From: Acidimicrobiia bacterium
GTDB lineage: Bacteria > Actinomycetota > Acidimicrobiia > Acidimicrobiales > Bin134
NCBI GenBank assembly: GCA_022822265.1
Contig: JAJECA010000020.1
Coordinates: 1-64,000, forward strand
Length of the DNA: 64,000 nt
Direction of reading: 5' to 3'
Under the pieces are notes generated by a model, which worked only from the letters and a program-made list of their open reading frames with translations, had not been told where the DNA came from and did not search any database. Positions 62,042 through 64,000 of this stretch are shown here, piece by piece. The translations under genes were made by a program, and so were the position numbers. Positions within the stretch are counted from its first letter, which is position 1. Each line of letters opens with the position of its first letter.

Positions 62042-63594
62042 TGACCGGCCGCCTGATGACCGGCCGGGTGATGCGCTGGCCCTTGGTGGTGGTGGCGCTG
62101 GCGACGGTGATTGGGCTGGCGGTGGCCGAAAGAAGCGACGACGGCCCAGATGTCGGGGAGGTCGGGTCCAATCAGGAGGCAATCAGCGCGGCCCCCGGCT
62201 CAGATGCTGAGGGGGGTGTTTGGTACTGCTCCGAGGGAACGTCGTCGCCGGGCGAGTTCGCCGACCACACGGTGATCGTGGCCAATCCGACCGGGGTTGC
62301 GGTTACCGCGGAGGTGTCGGTCTTCCCGGCGACGCCCATCGGCTGGGTGTCTCCGCTGGCCATTCCCGAGAGTGTGCGCTTGAGCGTTCCGGCCGGTTCG
62401 CAGTCCTCCATCCGGCTAGCCGAGGTTGTCGAGTCGAAGTACACCGCCGCGCTGGTGGAGATGGACTCCGGCTCGGCCGTGGTTGAACAACGGGTGCAGG
62501 GGCCAACCGGCATGGATGTCGTCCCCTGTGCCTCTCGCTCATCGGAGACCTGGTACTTCGCTGCCGGATCGACTCGGCGGGATGCCCGACTGGTCTTCAC
62601 CCTTTTCAACCCCTTCCCTGAGCGGGCGGTAGTGAAGTTCACCTTCTCGACCGATGAGGGGATCCGGGAACCGCACGCCCTGCGCGGCGTACTGGTGCCG
62701 GCCCGGGCGCTCGTGGTGGTGAACGCCACCGATCTGGTGCCCCGATTCTCGTCAGTCTCCACAACCGTGGAGGCCCAGGCCGGGCGGATCGTGGCCGGTA
62801 GGCTCCAACTGTTTGATGGCAGCGAGGGGCTGGAAGGGCTTACCGCCGGTCCCGGAGTGCCGGAGGCCCAGACGCAATGGGTATTTCCCACCGGGCCGGC
62901 TGGTGAGGGCGTTGCCGAACACATCGTCTTGTATAACCCAACTGATCGTGAGGCGGCCGCCGACGTCAGCGTTCGATTGGACCCATCGGGGCTCGGCGAT
63001 GCCCTGCCACCATTTGAGATGAGGGTGCCGGCCCAGCAGAAGGTGGCCCTCGTATTCGGGAACCAGGGGGAATACCCCCTGCCTTCTGCGCCCTTCGCCT
63101 ATAACGCAGGGGAATCTCTGGACGGGGGAGTCGGCTTCTGGGCCGCGGTGCAGGTGTATAACGGGGTTCCGATCGTTGCCGAGCGGGTGGTGGCCGCTCC
63201 GGCGGCATCGACTCCTGCGGGGGTGGCGGCCACCGTCGGCACGCCGGTGAGCGCCAGGAACCACCTGATTGCCTGGAATTGGGCCGACGGCGCGGATGTG
63301 TCGCTGGTTGTGGTCAACCCCTCGCCCGATTCCATCGCGCGTGTGACCGTTTCGACGGTGACCGGCGGGACGGTCTCGCCCATCGACCTGCTCAATCCCC
63401 GAGAGGTGTCCCCCTACAGCCGCCTGGTGGTGCCGGTGGACCAGCTGACCGACGGCGGCTCTTTCGCGCTGCTGGTGGAAGCCAGCCAGCCGGTGGTTGT
63501 CTCCCGCTCACTGCGGGCTCGAGATGGAACCGGAATGGCCTCTGGCCTCTCCGTGCCCTTCGAACCCATCTTGCTGGATCCGTCTGCGTTTTAG
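62041..63594 (+). CDS. DUF5719-type secreted protein
   Basis: The 517-residue protein has an uncleaved-type signal anchor (about 12-29) followed by an extracytoplasmic domain of repeated beta modules: WYCSEGTSS...HTVIVANPTGVAV near residue 60, WYFAAGSTRRDARLVFTLFNPF near 177, QWVFPTGPAGEGVAEHIVLYNP near 280 and LIAWNWADGADVSLVVVNPS near 407. These four WxxxxG...NP units suggest an internally duplicated fold, as in DUF5719. The gene overlaps the stop of the giant GT2 (TGATG) and probably works with it. The first ten codons contain a short repeat (MTGRLMTGRVM), so the true start could be 62071. Confidence 0.8.
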   Translation: MTGRLMTGRVMRWPLVVVALATVIGLAVAERSDDGPDVGEVGSNQEAISAAPGSDAEGGVWYCSEGTSSPGEFADHTVIVANPTGVAVTAEVSVFPATPIGWVSPLAIPESVRLSVPAGSQSSIRLAEVVESKYTAALVEMDSGSAVVEQRVQGPTGMDVVPCASRSSETWYFAAGSTRRDARLVFTLFNPFPERAVVKFTFSTDEGIREPHALRGVLVPARALVVVNATDLVPRFSSVSTTVEAQAGRIVAGRLQLFDGSEGLEGLTAGPGVPEAQTQWVFPTGPAGEGVAEHIVLYNPTDREAAADVSVRLDPSGLGDALPPFEMRVPAQQKVALVFGNQGEYPLPSAPFAYNAGESLDGGVGFWAAVQVYNGVPIVAERVVAAPAASTPAGVAATVGTPVSARNHLIAWNWADGADVSLVVVNPSPDSIARVTVSTVTGGTVSPIDLLNPREVSPYSRLVVPVDQLTDGGSFALLVEASQPVVVSRSLRARDGTGMASGLSVPFEPILLDPSAF

Positions 63595-63627
63595 CGGGCA
63601 CCGTCTGCCTGTCTACGATCCCCCCTT

Positions 63628-64000
63628 GTGGACGCCTCTGCTGAAACCCTCCCCACCGTTCGAGATCTAGTGCTGTGCCGGGCTGGTGACGACAGCCCGG
63701 CCATGCTGTTCGAAGAAGAGCAGTACACCTACCGGGAGTTCACTGCCGGCTGCGTTGCCCGAGCCCATCTGCTTTTGGACCGCCGGGGAGCGGGGCCGTT
63801 CCATGTAGGTGCGCTCTTGGACAACGGTCCGGAATACTCCATGCTGCTGGGAGCAGCGGCCGTAGCCGGGGCGGCGGTGGTGGGCATCAACCCCACCCGG
63901 CAAGGCGCGGAGCTGGCCCGCGACATCACCCATGCCGACTGTGGCCTGATCGTCACCGAGAGCCGTCACCAGGGGCTCTTGGAGGGACTGGATCTTGGGG
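63628..64000 (+). CDS. AMP-dependent acyl-CoA synthetase-like protein, N-terminal part (cut by window edge)
   Basis: The open frame runs from GTG 63628 to the end of the window without a stop (124 codons). It has FEEEQYTYREFTAGCVARAHLLL, GALLDNGPEYSMLLGAAAVAGAAVVGINPT and THADCGLIVTES, the N-terminal features of the ANL superfamily (fatty acyl-CoA synthetases such as FadD). The AMP-binding P-loop and the rest lie outside. TACGAT (63614-63619) is 8 bases before the GTG, so a leaderless start is likely. Confidence 0.85.
   Translation, partial: MDASAETLPTVRDLVLCRAGDDSPAMLFEEEQYTYREFTAGCVARAHLLLDRRGAGPFHVGALLDNGPEYSMLLGAAAVAGAAVVGINPTRQGAELARDITHADCGLIVTESRHQGLLEGLDLG

Overview
The window is GC-rich and gene-dense. 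Several features point to an actinobacterium, most likely an uncultivated Acidimicrobiia-type lineage (inference): frequent GTG/TTG starts, coenzyme F420 genes (cofD, cofE), an LCP-family ligase, a very large GT2/membrane glycosyltransferase followed by a DUF5719-type protein, and many start codons lying 6-9 bases after a TANNNT -10 box (leaderless mRNA). I saw no rRNA, tRNA, CRISPR array, transposase or phage gene.

Region 1 (1-11.8 kb) is a deoxysugar-type catabolic and uptake regulon. A Gfo/Idh/MocA oxidoreductase (partial), an SDR, an L-rhamnose/L-fucose-type mutarotase, a neutral-ceramidase-like protein, two paralogous fucose-isomerase-like proteins, an unknown Cys-rich protein, a Zn-dependent dehydrogenase and a ribose-type ABC importer are arranged in divergent units. 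A LacI-type palindrome close to GGAAACGTTTCC occurs five times, once at each transcription boundary. The regulator itself is not in the window.

Region 2 (11.8-23.6 kb) is mostly housekeeping: M24 peptidase, membrane protein, cobalamin-dependent methionine synthase, leucyl aminopeptidase, a MauE-like protein, a DUF1214 protein, a sirtuin and an N-terminal-rhodanese/MoeB fusion.

Region 3 (23.2-42.9 kb) is an envelope polysaccharide locus. It holds a polyprenyl-phosphate-type glycosyltransferase with a DUF2304 partner and a GT-C-like membrane protein, then a complete dTDP-L-rhamnose operon (rmlA-rmlC-rmlB-rmlD). Next come a SpoIID-type wall protein with internal duplications, a two-domain GT2/WsaF-like rhamnosyltransferase, a Wzm/Wzt ABC exporter whose ATPase has a C-terminal sugar-binding-type domain, and a methyltransferase/kinase-like/coiled-coil protein with the architecture of the O-antigen capping enzyme WbdD. 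An opposing three-gene operon (coiled-coil GT2, methyltransferase, GT4) completes it.

Region 4 (42.9-49.8 kb) holds a biotin-dependent carboxylase alpha chain with divergent biotin ligase, pabB-pabC for p-aminobenzoate, an LCP ligase and a GDP-L-fucose synthase.

Region 5 (49.8-64 kb) continues envelope sugar work: three overlapping GT4 genes, a His-rich unknown membrane protein, a sugar-1-phosphate nucleotidyltransferase, an opposing operon for GDP-6-deoxyhexose (rmd, gmd) joined to F420 (cofD, cofE), then a small acidic helical protein, the giant GT2/membrane protein and the DUF5719-type protein in overlapping frames. The window ends inside an acyl-CoA-synthetase-like gene. Precursors for three deoxyhexoses (dTDP-L-rhamnose, GDP-L-fucose, GDP-D-rhamnose) are therefore encoded in a window that also carries a deoxysugar uptake and catabolism regulon.
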